Shown in pieces: positions 1 through 7,430 of a DNA stretch of 21,434 bases. The stretch lies in contig JARWMV010000197.1 of assembly GCA_030998015.1 (NCBI GenBank), positions 1-21,434 of the forward strand, read 5' to 3'. Below the pieces are notes generated by a model. It was not told the origin of the DNA. It saw only the letters and a program-made list of their open reading frames with translations, and searched no databases. Position 1 is the stretch's first letter; each line of letters begins with the position of its first letter. This DNA comes from Ceratorhiza oryzae-sativae. Lineage: Eukaryota > Basidiomycota > Agaricomycetes > Cantharellales > Ceratobasidiaceae. The position numbers and the translations under genes were made by a program.

Positions 1-160
1 GTTGCTGGTGGGACTTGTCCCACCAACCAACGTGAGCAATCGCAACCGTTTGCGATTGCTAGTGCGCGGCATAATATCGATATTTAGCCGCCGGCTGAAA
101 ATGACGAACGGTCGTCATTTTCTACGAGGGAATCTTTAGGATTCCCTCTAACGCCGGCGG
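1..160 (+). mobile_element. PAL-A copy 1, cut by window start
   Basis: Starts at base 13 of the 172-bp unit. PAL-A layout by unit position: outer stem 3-13 with 161-172 (GTTAG/CTAAC plus GC), hairpins at 19-36, 48-71, 78-103, 109-134 and 139-160. Bases 1-97 nearly repeat the last 98 bases of the window. Confidence 0.9.
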
Positions 161-176
161 AAAATAAACAAAAAAT

Positions 177-262
177 GGCCCGTAGGGCGCCCTACGGGCT
201 TGGCCAAAACCACCCCCAAACAATGCAGCGTAGCTGCACATGTTTGGGGGTGTTTTTGGAAA
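177..262 (+). repeat. D-type hairpin pair
   Basis: GCCCGTAGGGCGCCCTACGGGC hairpin followed by CACCCCCAAACAATGCAGC … TGTTTGGGGGTG. The frame after it (263-350) is open but matches no family that I know. Confidence 0.65.
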
Positions 263-375
263 CAAATTATTTTATCTTTAACTACTGATTTATTAAATAT
301 ATATTCTTATGTAAGTACTGTTGAGTGCTCATATTTATTGCAATTTTCTGTCATTCCCGTAGACCCCCGACATTG

Positions 376-548
376 CCGCGCGCGTTAGTTGCTGGTGGGA
401 CTTGTCCCACCCAACCAACGTGAGCAATCGCAACCGTTTGCGATTGCTAGTGCGCGGCATAATATCGATATTTAGCCGCCGGCTGAAAATGACGAACGGT
501 CGTCATTTTCTACGAGGGAATCTTTAGGATTCCCTCTAACGCCGGCGG
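376..548 (+). mobile_element. PAL-A copy 2
   Basis: One extra C after the first hairpin (173 bp). It sits between ACCCCCGACATTG and CAATATCGGGGGG, so it was inserted in the loop of an older GC hairpin. Confidence 0.9.
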
Positions 549-567
549 GCATTACAATATCGGGGGG

Positions 568-615
568 TTGCTGCCCACCAAACAATGCAGCGTAGCTGCA
601 CATGTTTGGGGGTCA
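568..615 (+). repeat. D hairpin
   Basis: CCACCAAACAATGCAGCGTA … ACATGTTTGGGGG, single hairpin just before the GIY-YIG fragment. Confidence 0.6.
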
Positions 616-630
616 GTAGTAACGTACTCT

Positions 631-816
631 AATGCTGATTTATTGAAAGTATCTATTATTAAGGATAATAAAGCAAAAATAGGTGTATACCGATGGACTA
701 ATTTATTAAACAATAAAACCTATATCGGAAGTTCAATGAATTTAGGAAGTAGATTTAGAGACTATTTTAAAGTAAATTATCTTATGAGATATAATAAAAA
801 TATGATAAACATTTAG
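631..816 (+). pseudogene. GIY-YIG endonuclease, N-terminal fragment
   Basis: The frame after a D hairpin reads KIGVYRWTNLL, then NNKTYIGSSMNLGSRFRDYF. This is the GIY-YIG nuclease signature (G-V-Y, then Y-I-G-S, then the catalytic-region R in GSRF). It stops at a TAG at 814-816 after about 60 residues, where the family has 200 or more, so only the start of the catalytic domain is present. The next bases, in another frame, belong to the end of a LAGLIDADG gene. It probably lies in the last nad4L intron. Confidence 0.7.
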
Positions 817-1097
817 ATGGGTACAAACTATATATTCCTGCGGGTTCTATGGAACTTTTTCGAAGTATTGTAACTCCCTACTTTAGTTCACCCGCGCGCG
901 TTAGTTGCTGGTGGGACTTGTCCCACCAACCAACGTGAGCAATCGCAACCGTTTGCGATTGCTAGTGCGCGGCATAATATCGATATTTAGCCGCCGGCTG
1001 AAAATGACGAACGGTCGTCATTTTCTACGAGGGAATCTTTAGGATTCCCTCTAACGCCGGCGGGTATAAATTAGCTGCTAAAGTTAAAGGGCAATAA
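798..1097 (+). pseudogene. LAGLIDADG_2 endonuclease, C-terminal fragment split by PAL-A
   Basis: From 816 the frame reads DGYKLYIPAGSMELFRSI then VTPYFSS, the typical end of the LAGLIDADG_2 family (…GYRIYIP..SMPLLRSIV.PYF). A PAL-A copy (892-1063) interrupts it. The last residues YKLAAKVKGQ and a TAA follow at 1065-1097. Only the tail of the protein is present. It abuts the GIY-YIG fragment without a palindrome between them, so the chimera arose by another join. It lies about 90 bases before the last nad4L exon. Confidence 0.65.
892..1063 (+). mobile_element. PAL-A copy 3
   Basis: Full 172-bp unit with canonical sequence. It splits the LAGLIDADG_2 tail between PYFSS and YKLAAK. Confidence 0.92.
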
Positions 1098-1184
1098 TTA
1101 TATGTTTTAATAATATCCCTAATTAAATCCCCTTACCCCAATTTCTATTCATTTAAAATTAAGGTGTTACCATTCATGGGTTTG

Positions 1185-1213
1185 TAAGAGGAACCATTTC
1201 ACTTAGAACATAA
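1185..1213 (+). CDS. nad4L: nad4L, last exon (3' end)
   Basis: The frame before the nad5 start reads RGTISLRT and then TAA at 1211-1213. This matches the usual end of NAD4L (YRLRGTIS...), the small membrane subunit of complex I. The TAA shares its last A with the nad5 ATG, the classic fungal nad4L/nad5 one-base overlap. The codons just upstream (G-F-V) do not fit NAD4L, so an intron probably ends at G1184 and the exon starts with TA, completing a split leucine codon. The exact 3' splice site is inferred. The matching 5' part lies at 19330 on the same strand, 18 kb downstream in this window. Confidence 0.7.
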
Positions 1214-1536
1214 TGTATCTATCTATCTTATTTTTACCATTACTAGGTTCTTTAGTTTCAGGACTATTAGGACGAAAAATTGGTGTGACTGGAAGTCACA
1301 TCATTACTTGCTCTTCACTAGGTTTGACTAGTGTTATGGCAGCTATAGCCTTTTACGAAGTAGGTATCTGCGGTTCACCTGTATCTATTTACTTAACAAG
1401 TTGGATCGATTCTGAGTTAATGTCTGTTTCTTGGGGATTCTTATTTGATTCTTTAACTGTTTCAATGTTAATTCCTGTTTTATTCGTTTCAACTTTAGTT
1501 CATATCTATTCTATTTCATATATGGGCGAGGATCCT
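1213..1536 (+). CDS. nad5: nad5 exon 1 (NADH dehydrogenase subunit 5)
   Basis: NAD5 is a proton-pumping, antiporter-like subunit of complex I in the inner mitochondrial membrane. This exon gives residues 1-108: a hydrophobic N-terminus ([17 protein letters not shown]), then [12 protein letters not shown] and [13 protein letters not shown]. The ATG overlaps the nad4L stop by one base, which fixes the start. The exon ends after CCT (T1536), the U expected before a group I intron. The frame runs on into the intron for 22 codons with no NAD5 similarity. The next conserved residues, HNQRFF, start at 5957. No palindromic element interrupts the exon. Confidence 0.95.
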
Positions 1537-1885
1537 TTAATTGTTTTGGAAAAACATTCAATATTTGGGGATCAAAACTATCAAACTCCGGGAACACCCT
1601 AAAGCTTACGGTACCAAGCAATAGTCGAAAGGCTGTTTGTGGATGAAGTAATTACTCATGTAAGGTAACAAGCCGTAAGATAAACGAAAGTTAAATGGGT
1701 TACCGCGGAACTAAATCAGAGTTTAAATCTCTCGCGAGGGTAAAGGATTTCGAGCTAATCAAAGGAATCAAATCCTTTAATCCATCCGGGATCGGGACCG
1801 GAAATTTAAACTTTGTAAAAGCGCAACGAGTAGACGGTAGTTGGTGAGTAGTTGAATTCAGACTATTCGCTTAAGGTGTACTCTA

Positions 1886-4800
1886 ATGGGTTTCGAAAGA
1901 AATTATCAAGTCAAAATCCATTCTAAGCAAATAAGTGTTTCCAAATCTTATAACCGCGCCGAAGGCGCCTCTTCAACTGATGTTAATCCTTGGTTCATAA
2001 GTGGTCTGATTGACGCAAACCCCTGGTTCATAATTGGTTTGATTGATGTTGGAAAAATTAATTGACGCAAAACAACATAAAAGAGGATTCTAGATTACAC
2101 TTTTTGCCTCTAATCATAGTATGGTCTTCGATCTCTCCGCTAGGCGGAGGAAAGGACTATATCATACCCCCGCTTATCGGCTGAAATCTTAGGTGTAACC
2201 CAAGATTTCAGCCGATAAGCGGAGGGTCAACGACCCGTGGGTATGGTTATCGAGGCCGCGTTCGCGGCGAGGTATTGCGAGGTACCCTGGAACTTTCAGT
2301 TCCAGGGTACCTCGGAATCAGACGCCGCGCGCACGCCAGGGCCGCCTTGGCTTAAGCCAAGGCGTTCGCAGGCGTGCACGGGTCATACTTGGGGTAAACT
2401 GTCCTCTTATTTGGGGCTAGGTGAACCCTAACCAAAATGGGAAGGAATAAAGGCAACCAATTTACCTATTCTTTCGCCGGGGGACCACCGGCGGAGTTGT
2501 GGTCCTTTAGGGATGACCAATTTTCGAAGTATACTCTCACGCCAGTGTACGTTGTAAACGTACATAGGCGAGGGTAATCAACTTTTAATTATGGTCAACT
2601 TCTAATCTATGAAGAACTCCGCGCGCGTTAGTTGCTGGTGGGACTTGTCCCACCAACCAACGTGAGCAATCGCAACCGTTTGCGATTGCTAGTGCGCGGC
2701 ATAATATCGATATTTAGCCGCCGGCTGAAAATGACGAACGGTCGTCATTTTCTACGAGGGAATCTTTATGTTGAGGTAGCCTGGACTCATGGTCAAGGCT
2801 ACCTCAAGTTAGGATTCCCTCTAACGCCGGCGGGCCCAGTCTTTTGACAAAATAAACCCCAGTTGACCCCCCAAACTGATGCAGCTATGCTGCATTGTTT
2901 GGGGGGGGTAATGGCCCTCCCAATACGTTGGCCTTACAGGCTTGGTAACGCATTGGGAGGTCATTGTTTTCTTGCCCCTTGAAGTTTAGGAACATGAACG
3001 GTATTTCCCACCTAATCGGTCAAGTACCGTCTATTCTAAATGTCCCGGTTAGTGAAGAACATCTAGTGTGTTTAGATTTAGAGACTATCAACATATTAAT
3101 TTTTAAAAATGTTTTATTTTTCAATTTTATCTTTTTTTCTTCAACTCAAACCACGGTTTTGTCATATTTTCTGGTTATTAATTATTATGGTTATTGCTAC
3201 CGCTGAATTTGAAGTATTTTCATTTAACGGATCCGGCCCAGGCGCCCATATTGAATTTTTACTTACTTCTTTATTGCCTGTTAAAATGCGAAAATTGAAT
3301 AAAGTTGAACGAGAATCCTTTTCCCTTTCAAATGAATTAGAACAAATTTTAGTAGGACTCATTTTGGGGGACTTAAACGCACATAAAGCAAGTATTAATA
3401 GTAACCCCGCTAATCGATACCCCTGCCAAGACGTGCGCTAAAGCGCAGTTCTCTAGGCAGGGTGTAGATTTGCCTTCGCAAATCATCGATTAGTGGAGCC
3501 CTCCGCGCTTAGGCCGCCCTGCGGGCGATCAAAGAGCGCGGAGGGTATTCGTTTAAGATTTAAACAAGGTTCCGCTAATAAAGAGTATCTTTTTCACTTG
3601 TACGAATTATTCAGAAGCTATTGTTTATCGGCTCCAAAATCTCGTGATCAGAAACCTGATTACCGGACAGGCAAAATTTATACTCAAATTTCATTTAATA
3701 CTTCTTCATTGCCGTGTTTTAACACAATTTACGATCTATTTTATCTTGATGGGAAAAAAATAATACCAACTAACATAAACGAGTTGTTAACAGTTTCCTC
3801 ATTGAGCTACTGGTTGTGCGATGATGGTAGCTTTTGTCGAACAACACAAAGAGTTTTTCTTTGTACGGAATGCTATACAGTCGACGAAGTAAGTTTATTA
3901 GTCCGCCTCCTGGATCTCTAGAGATCCAGGGAGCGGAGTTTTAAATGCCAAATGGGATTTAAAATGCCGAAAAGTTAACAGAGGTAGTGGTTGCCGAATA
4001 GTAATTCCACGTAGATCAATGCCGGTTTTGCAATCCTACCCCTGCCAAGACGTGCGCTAAAGCGCAGTTGCCCAGGCAGGGTTGTTAAAAGACGTTATGC
4101 CAAAAATGATGCTATATAAAATAGGTTTATAAAAACAATTGACCCCCCAAACATATGCAGCTACGCTGCATAGTTTGGGGGGGCAATTGCCCCCCAACAT
4201 GCTGTAAGGCATTGGGGGTCAATTGTCGTTATGTTTGTTAAGTATCGTGCAATTATATTTTCATGTTGTATACTACAAACTCGTAATTCCATGATTGTGA
4301 GGTACCCTGGACTGAATGGTCCAGGGTACCTCACAATTCCATAGTGAATTACACGGCTTTCAGTTTTAGGGGGTAGTTGCTGTTATAAGTCTCCCCTTTT
4401 TGAGTAAGATGGTATTTTAAGAATACCACCTAAGTCATATAGTATCCTTGAGGGGTCATTCAGTATCATAGTCGACAAAAATAAGACTAGAAAGTTAGGA
4501 TGGAGAATCCAAACTAAATTTCAATTAGGTCTTCACATAAAAGACTTACCCCGCCTCCTGGATCTCTAGAGATCCAGGGAGCGGATTATTAAAACTACAA
4601 CAATCTCTGGGTGGAATCGGCTCAATTCATTCAACTCCTTCTGAAAATAAGGCGAATTATTCAATTGATTCTAAACAAGATTTGTTACAACTTATAGATC
4701 ATTTAGATAAATACCCTTTATTGACACAAAAAAAAGCAGATTTTCTTTTGTTTAAAGAAGTAGTAGAACTAATAAGCAATAAATCTCATCTTACTATGGA

Positions 4801-5920
4801 AGGGTTGAAACAAATAGTCCCGCCGGCGTTAGAGGGAATCCTAAAGATTCCCTCGTAGAAAATGACGACCGTTCGTCATTTTCAGCCGGCGGCTAAATAT
4901 CGATATTATGCCGCGCACTAGCAATCGCAAACGGTTGCGATTGCTCACGTTGGTTGGTGGGACAAGTCCCACCAGCAACTAACGCGCGCGGGCCTCAATG
5001 AATTTAGGGTTATCGGATTCCTTAAAATCTGAGTTTAAAGACTATGCTCCTGTTGAAAGACCAGTTATTAATACTGAAGAAATTCCTGATTCTAATTGGG
5101 TTTCAGGCTTTGTATCTGTTGATGTAAGTTTTGATGTAAGAATTTATGAACGACCATCAAATCCAATTGGGCATAGAATACAATTAAGATTTAGAGTAAC
5201 CCAGCACGATAGAGATAAAAATTTATTGGAGTGTTTAAGTAAATACCTGGGTTCAGGTAGTGTAACACAATATTCAGGAAAGGCAGCAGTGGTTTTAACT
5301 ATTACTAAATTTTCAGATATAACCAATATCATACCCCCGCTTAGGGTCAACCAGCATTGTATTTATATATAAATACATGCTGTTGACCCGTGGGTATGGT
5401 TATCGAGGCCGCGTTCGCGGCGAGGTATTGCGAGGTACCCTGGAACTTTCAGTTCCAGGGTACCTCGGAATCAGACGCCGCGCGCACGCCAGGGCCGCCT
5501 TGGCTTGATTATTGACCTTAAGGTCAATATGAGCCAAGCTTGCTTGGCTTAAGCCAAGGCGGCAGTTCGCAGGCGTGCACGGGTCCCGCCGGCGTTAGAG
5601 GGAATCCTAAAGATTCCCTCGTAGAAAATGACGACCGTTCGTCATTTTCAGCCGGCGGCTAAATATCGATATTATGCCGCGCACTAGCAATCGCAAACGG
5701 TTGCGATTGCTCACGTTGGTTGGTGGGACAAGTCCCACCAGCAACTAACGCGCGCGGACCTTTTTTTGAAAATAACCCTTTGCTTGGTGTAAAATTATTA
5801 GATTATTTGGACTGGTGTAAAATCGCTAAATTGATGAATGAGGGATCCCATCTTACGACTGAAGGTTTAAATTCCATAATAAAAATAAAATCAGGGATGA
5901 ACACAGGAAGAGAGTTATAA
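1886..5920 (+). CDS. LAGLIDADG_1 endonuclease of intron 1, interrupted
   Basis: A double-motif LAGLIDADG homing endonuclease in pieces. The start is ATG 1886 (MGFERNYQVKIH). Motif 1 (NPWFISGLIDA) is directly followed by a second version (NPWFIIGLIDV, to 2050). The frame resumes at 4450 with EGSFSIIVDKNKTRKLGW, runs to 4819, then 4992-5332 (SMNLGLSDSLKSEF; motif 2 NWVSGFVSVDVSF; RVTQHDRDKNLLE), then 5758-5920 (PFFENNPLLGVKLLDYL … SGMNTGREL, TAA). Interruptions are a 2.4 kb insert at motif 1, an E hairpin, two PAL-A copies and a B element. Motif 2 normally reads EGEG where this has SVDV: one acid is kept but the glycines are lost, so activity is doubtful. Confidence 0.8.
2166..2383 (+). mobile_element. 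B palindrome copy 1
   Basis: Flanked by CAT (2163-2165 and 2384-2386); internal ATG at 2243. A different inner hairpin replaces the usual first one (CTTATCGGCTGAAATC … GATTTCAGCCGATAAG). Confidence 0.85.
2619..2833 (+). mobile_element. PAL-A copy 4 with a nested C hairpin
   Basis: The loop of the fifth hairpin carries a C-type palindrome (about 2769-2810, GAGGTAGCCTGGAC … GGCTACCTC). The inserted sequence differs from that in copies 5 and 10. Lies in the nested insert of intron 1. Confidence 0.9.
2862..2967 (+). repeat. D double hairpin
   Basis: TTGACCCCCCAAACTGATGC … GTTTGGGGGG, linker TAATGG, then CCCTCCCAATACG … CATTGGGAGG and CATTG. Linker AATG and right flank CATT are complementary. 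Confidence 0.75.
3109..4132 (+). CDS. LAGLIDADG_2 endonuclease in the nested insert, interrupted
   Basis: The start at ATG 3109 gives a hydrophobic leader (MFYFSILSFF … FWLLIIMV). Then come LSNELEQILVGLILGDLN (motif 1), RLRFKQGSANKEYLFHLY, LPCFNTIYDLFYLDGKK, LSYWLCDDGSF (motif 2) and the tail CRIVIPRRSMPVLQS, LLKDVMPKMMLYKIGL, stop TAA 4130-4132. Palindromes cut it at 3406-3547 (composite), 3903-3936 (E) and 4038-4082 (F). Removing E or F restores the frame exactly (LLVLNAKWDLK; VLQSLLKDV). Both acidic motif residues are kept. The hydrophobic leader is odd for a nuclease and could also be leftover sequence. Confidence 0.82.
3406..3547 (+). mobile_element. F+G composite palindrome, copy 1
   Basis: Outer arms CCGCTAATCGAT and ATCGATTAGTGG enclose an F hairpin (3419-3463) and TGTAGATTTGCC/GCAAATC; a G hairpin (CCCTCCGCGCTTAGGCC … GAGCGCGGAGGG) follows. 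It splits the LAGLIDADG_2 gene between N-S-N and RLRFKQG. Confidence 0.78.
3903..3936. mobile_element. E palindrome copy 1 (34 bp)
   Basis: CCGCCTCCTGGATCTC … CCAGGGAGCGG, flanked by AGT (3900-3902 and 3937-3939). Removal with one AGT gives S-L-L-V-L-N-A-K-W, the expected protein. Confidence 0.85.
4038..4082. mobile_element. F palindrome in the nested LAGLIDADG_2 gene
   Basis: 45 bp, ACCCCTGCCAAGACGTGCGC … GGCAGGGT. Removal joins CAATCCT to TGTTAAAA (Q-S-L-L-K) exactly in frame. Confidence 0.82.
4136..4225 (+). repeat. D double hairpin with CAATTG three times
   Basis: CAATTG at 4136-4141 (left), 4184-4189 (linker) and 4220-4225 (right), separating ACCCCCCAAAC…GTTTGGGGGG and CCCCCCAAC…ATTGGGGGT hairpins. 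It lies just after the stop of the nested LAGLIDADG_2 gene. Confidence 0.8.
4299..4332. repeat. C hairpin, solo
   Basis: GAGGTACCCTGGAC … GTCCAGGGTACCTC, a near-perfect palindrome also found inside B elements; flanked by ATTGT/ACAAT. Confidence 0.8.
4551..4584. mobile_element. E palindrome copy 2
   Basis: Identical 34 bp. Direct removal joins GACTTACC to ATTATTAAA (D-L-P-L-L-K), in frame, with no duplicated bases. Confidence 0.85.
4820..4991 (-). mobile_element. PAL-A reverse copy R1
   Basis: Inserted in the intron 1 LAGLIDADG_1 gene between codons GTC and GCC. Compared with the homologous gene at 20494 (IVSLKAT), about three codons (SLK) are missing at the site. Confidence 0.92.
5333..5584 (+). 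mobile_element. B palindrome copy 2
   Basis: The left flank CAT (5330-5332) lies in the LAGLIDADG_1 codons N-I-I. The right CAT is cut by PAL-A R2. Removing both elements (and adding back AT) gives NIIPFFENN. Confidence 0.85.
5586..5757 (-). mobile_element. PAL-A reverse copy R2
   Basis: Inserted at the right border of a B element. The expected CATACC after the B element is reduced to C…ACC, so two bases (AT) were lost and none duplicated. Confidence 0.92.
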
Positions 5921-5956
5921 TAAATATTTAATTGTATGATAAATTTGACCTCAATG

Positions 5957-6049
5957 CACAACCAAAGATTCTTTTCATACTTATCATTATTCACTTTCTT
6001 TATGCTTGTTCTAGTAGCAGGAGATTCATACCTAACTATGTTTATCGGT
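5957..6049 (+). CDS. nad5: nad5 exon 2
   Basis: A 31-codon exon reading [16 protein letters not shown] then [15 protein letters not shown], which continues exon 1 (…YMGEDP) exactly as in NAD5 proteins. The intron before it ends in G5956 and the exon ends in T (GGT, 6047-6049), the normal group I boundary bases. It lies 36 bases after the stop of the intron-1 endonuclease gene. Too short to find as an open frame; found by matching the NAD5 sequence across the introns. Confidence 0.93.
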
Positions 6050-6302
6050 CAATTACTCCCGGCCTAAATGTGTTACTAAACACATTATGTACACCACTAT
6101 ATGCTGGAAACTCCTTAGAGCTTTTGAATTATTTAACCAAAATAATTCCAAAGATTGGATAATCAGCAGGAAATCCTATTTTAAATAATAAGCGGATCCT
6201 CAGAGGCTATACGTGGTGCGAATTGTTTCATCAATTTAAAGATATAGTCCTAAACTAAATAAATTTAGTCTTATAAAGCGGGATGAGAATATTATATTTT
6301 CA

Positions 6303-6392
6303 CTATTGACCCCCCAAACAAATGCAGCTACGCTGCATTGTTTGGGGGGGCAATAGCCCCCCAATACGCTGCAACGCATTGGGGGTCTATTG
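6303..6392 (+). repeat. D double hairpin with CTATTG/CAATAG/CTATTG
   Basis: Flanks CTATTG at 6303-6308 and 6387-6392; linker CAATAG at 6351-6356 is their reverse complement. It sits just after the intron 2 core. Confidence 0.82.
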
Positions 6393-6402
6393 CTATCATT
6401 TC

Positions 6403-6798
6403 TCGAAAATTATAACGGTGAAACTTTACAGGAATCTTTTTTAACTAGTCCTATTTTACTTTATGCAGGAAAAAAGGTTCTGAATACGGAAAACCTCGAC
6501 AAACAACTCCATTAAAATTAGAAGTTGATCTCAGTTCTGAACAAACTGACCCGTGCCCGCCTACGATCGCAGCTCCGCCTCAAGGAAATTACTGCCGAGG
6601 TATTGCGAGGTAGCCTGGACCCCAGAGGTTCCAGGCTACCTCGGAATCAGGCGCCTCAAGGGTGAAGTTGTTGCACGTACGTGCAACAATTTCGTGATAT
6701 TTTAATAGGGACTCTTCTCGGAGATTCTCGTGTTGAACGAATAAAATCATCACACAATAGTCGAGTTAGATTCGAGCAATCTTTTCCTAATCATGCTT
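6403..6798 (+). pseudogene. LAGLIDADG_2 endonuclease, N-terminal part, intron 2
   Basis: Pieces in order: ENYNGETLQESFLTSP, a frame change at the A run near 6471-6476, GSEYGKPRQTTPLKLEVDL, a B/C-derived palindrome block (about 6549-6680), then FRDILIGTLLGDSRVERI (motif 1 with its D) and RVRFEQSFPNHAS. Homologues would continue with the middle of the protein. Here a G composite palindrome begins and GIY-YIG sequence follows, so the second motif is missing. The frame change could be real or a homopolymer sequencing error. Confidence 0.65.
6549..6680 (+). repeat. B-derived block with C hairpin
   Basis: GACCCGTGCCCGCC start, C hairpin GAGGTAGCCTGGACC … GGCTACCTC at 6607-6642, then GTTGTTGCACGTACGTGCAAC. 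Interrupts the intron 2 LAGLIDADG gene. Confidence 0.6.
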
Positions 6799-6903
6799 CC
6801 TCCAACTCTCTGATCGCGCCTTTAGGCGCGGCCTAAGCGCTGAGGACTTCTAAATTGGGGGTGATTTGCGCAGGCAAATCTACACCCCCAATTTGGGGTT
6901 TTA
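6797..6903 (-). repeat. G composite palindrome
   Basis: CTCTGATCGCGCCTTTAGGC … GCGCTGAGGACT plus AAATTGGGGGTG … CACCCCCAATTTGGGG. It marks the junction of the LAGLIDADG and GIY-YIG pieces. The same unit is at 17404-17500 in reverse. Confidence 0.72.
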
Positions 6904-6904
6904 A

Positions 6905-7182
6905 AAAAAGCTTGCTCATCCTTAGGGTTTAAGCATAGCGAAGAGTCTTTATCTAAAATTAGAGCGCATCTTTCTAAACTAAATTTTGAAAAAGGTAACA
7001 AAGTCCGCCTCCTGGATCTCTAGAGATCCAGGGAGCGGAGTTACAGATATTGAAAAAAATACTGTAATTGTATATGATTCTACACGGCAAGCTGCTGAAG
7101 CTTTAAACTGTCATCATACAACTATAAAATACCACGATAAAAATAAGTTTAAGGGAAAACCTTTTAGAAATAAATATTTCAT
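6905..7182 (+). pseudogene. GIY-YIG endonuclease, C-terminal DNA-binding part
   Basis: Reads GFKHSEESLSKIRAHL (NUMOD3-type motif), then LNFEKGNKV, VTDIEKNTVIVYDSTRQAAE and ALNCHHTTIKYHDKNKFKGK (NUMOD1 helix-turn-helix). These modules bind DNA at the C-terminus of GIY-YIG homing enzymes. No GIY-YIG catalytic domain is next to it. An E hairpin (7005-7038) cuts the frame between NK and V, with AGT duplicated; removal restores GNKVTDI. It is embedded between the two ends of a LAGLIDADG_2 gene. Confidence 0.72.
7005..7038. mobile_element. E palindrome copy 3
   Basis: Identical 34 bp flanked by AGT (7002-7004 and 7039-7041). Removal gives N-K-V-T-D in the NUMOD region. Confidence 0.85.
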
Positions 7183-7430
7183 ACCCCCGCTTAGGGTCAA
7201 CCAGCATTGTATTTATATATAAATACATGCTGTTGACCCGTGGGTATGGTTATCGAGGCCGCGTTCGCGGCGAGGTATTGCGAGGTACCCTGGAACTTTC
7301 AGTTCCAGGGTACCTCGGAATCAGACGCCGCGCGCACGCCAGGGCCGCCTTGGCTTGATTATTGACCTTAAGGTCAATATGAGCCAAGCTTGCTTGGCTT
7401 AAGCCAAGGCGTTCGCAGGCGTGCACGGGT
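7183..7430 (+). mobile_element. B palindrome copy 3
   Basis: 248 bp with CAT duplicated (7180-7182 and 7431-7433) and internal TATG at 7245-7248. Contains the full set of inner hairpins, including the GGTACCCTGGAAC … GGGTACC stem and a GACCTTAAGGTC stem. Confidence 0.88.

Larger units (their letters stand above)
2051..4449 (+). other. 2.4 kb insert in the LAGLIDADG_1 gene (intron-in-gene)
   Basis: Removing this stretch joins GLIDV (to 2050) to EGSFSIIV (from 4450), restoring the first LAGLIDADG motif in frame. It carries its own LAGLIDADG_2 gene (3109-4132), so it looks like a group I intron inside an intron gene. I could not delimit a full catalytic core; candidate words near its 3' end are AATTACACGGC (about 4345) and CATATAGTATCC (about 4436). 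From 2066 to 3108 there is no gene: it holds B, PAL-A and D palindromes and unassigned sequence. Confidence 0.6.
1537..5956 (+). other. group I intron nad5-i1 with nested insert
   Basis: Lies between exon 1 (ends T1536) and exon 2 (G5956 just before). Its catalytic core is in the 5' part, about 1580-1890: AAACTCCGGG, CCTAAAGCTTA, GCGGAACTAAA, AAAAGCGCAACGA and a TCAGACTATTCG stretch that I take as the P7 region. The same set of words occurs in intron 5, so the two introns are related. A LAGLIDADG_1 gene follows (1886-5920). It is interrupted by a 2.4 kb insert with its own LAGLIDADG_2 gene and by many palindromes. The subtype was not assigned. Confidence 0.85.

Noticed and set aside
2051..2100. 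TGA read as tryptophan to extend the 1886 gene past 2063
   Set aside because: It would add only a few residues before TAA, and no TGA replaces TGG in the nad5 exons. The gene continues at 4450 instead.
2237..2431. Open frames reading through B elements (2237, 13568)
   Set aside because: They translate palindrome arms; the same peptide appears wherever B occurs. The second one only happens to run into nad5 exon 4.
5144..5350. Minus-strand open frames opposite endonuclease genes
   Set aside because: They are shadows of well-matched plus-strand LAGLIDADG coding sequence.
5720..5760. Open frames starting MVGQVPPATNARG at 5720, 11790 and 17122 as real gene starts
   Set aside because: The start codon and first residues come from the end of a reverse PAL-A copy; only what follows is endonuclease sequence.
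6471..6476. Programmed frameshift at the A run in the intron 2 endonuclease gene
   Set aside because: The gene is already broken downstream, and a homopolymer miscount or simple decay is more likely.
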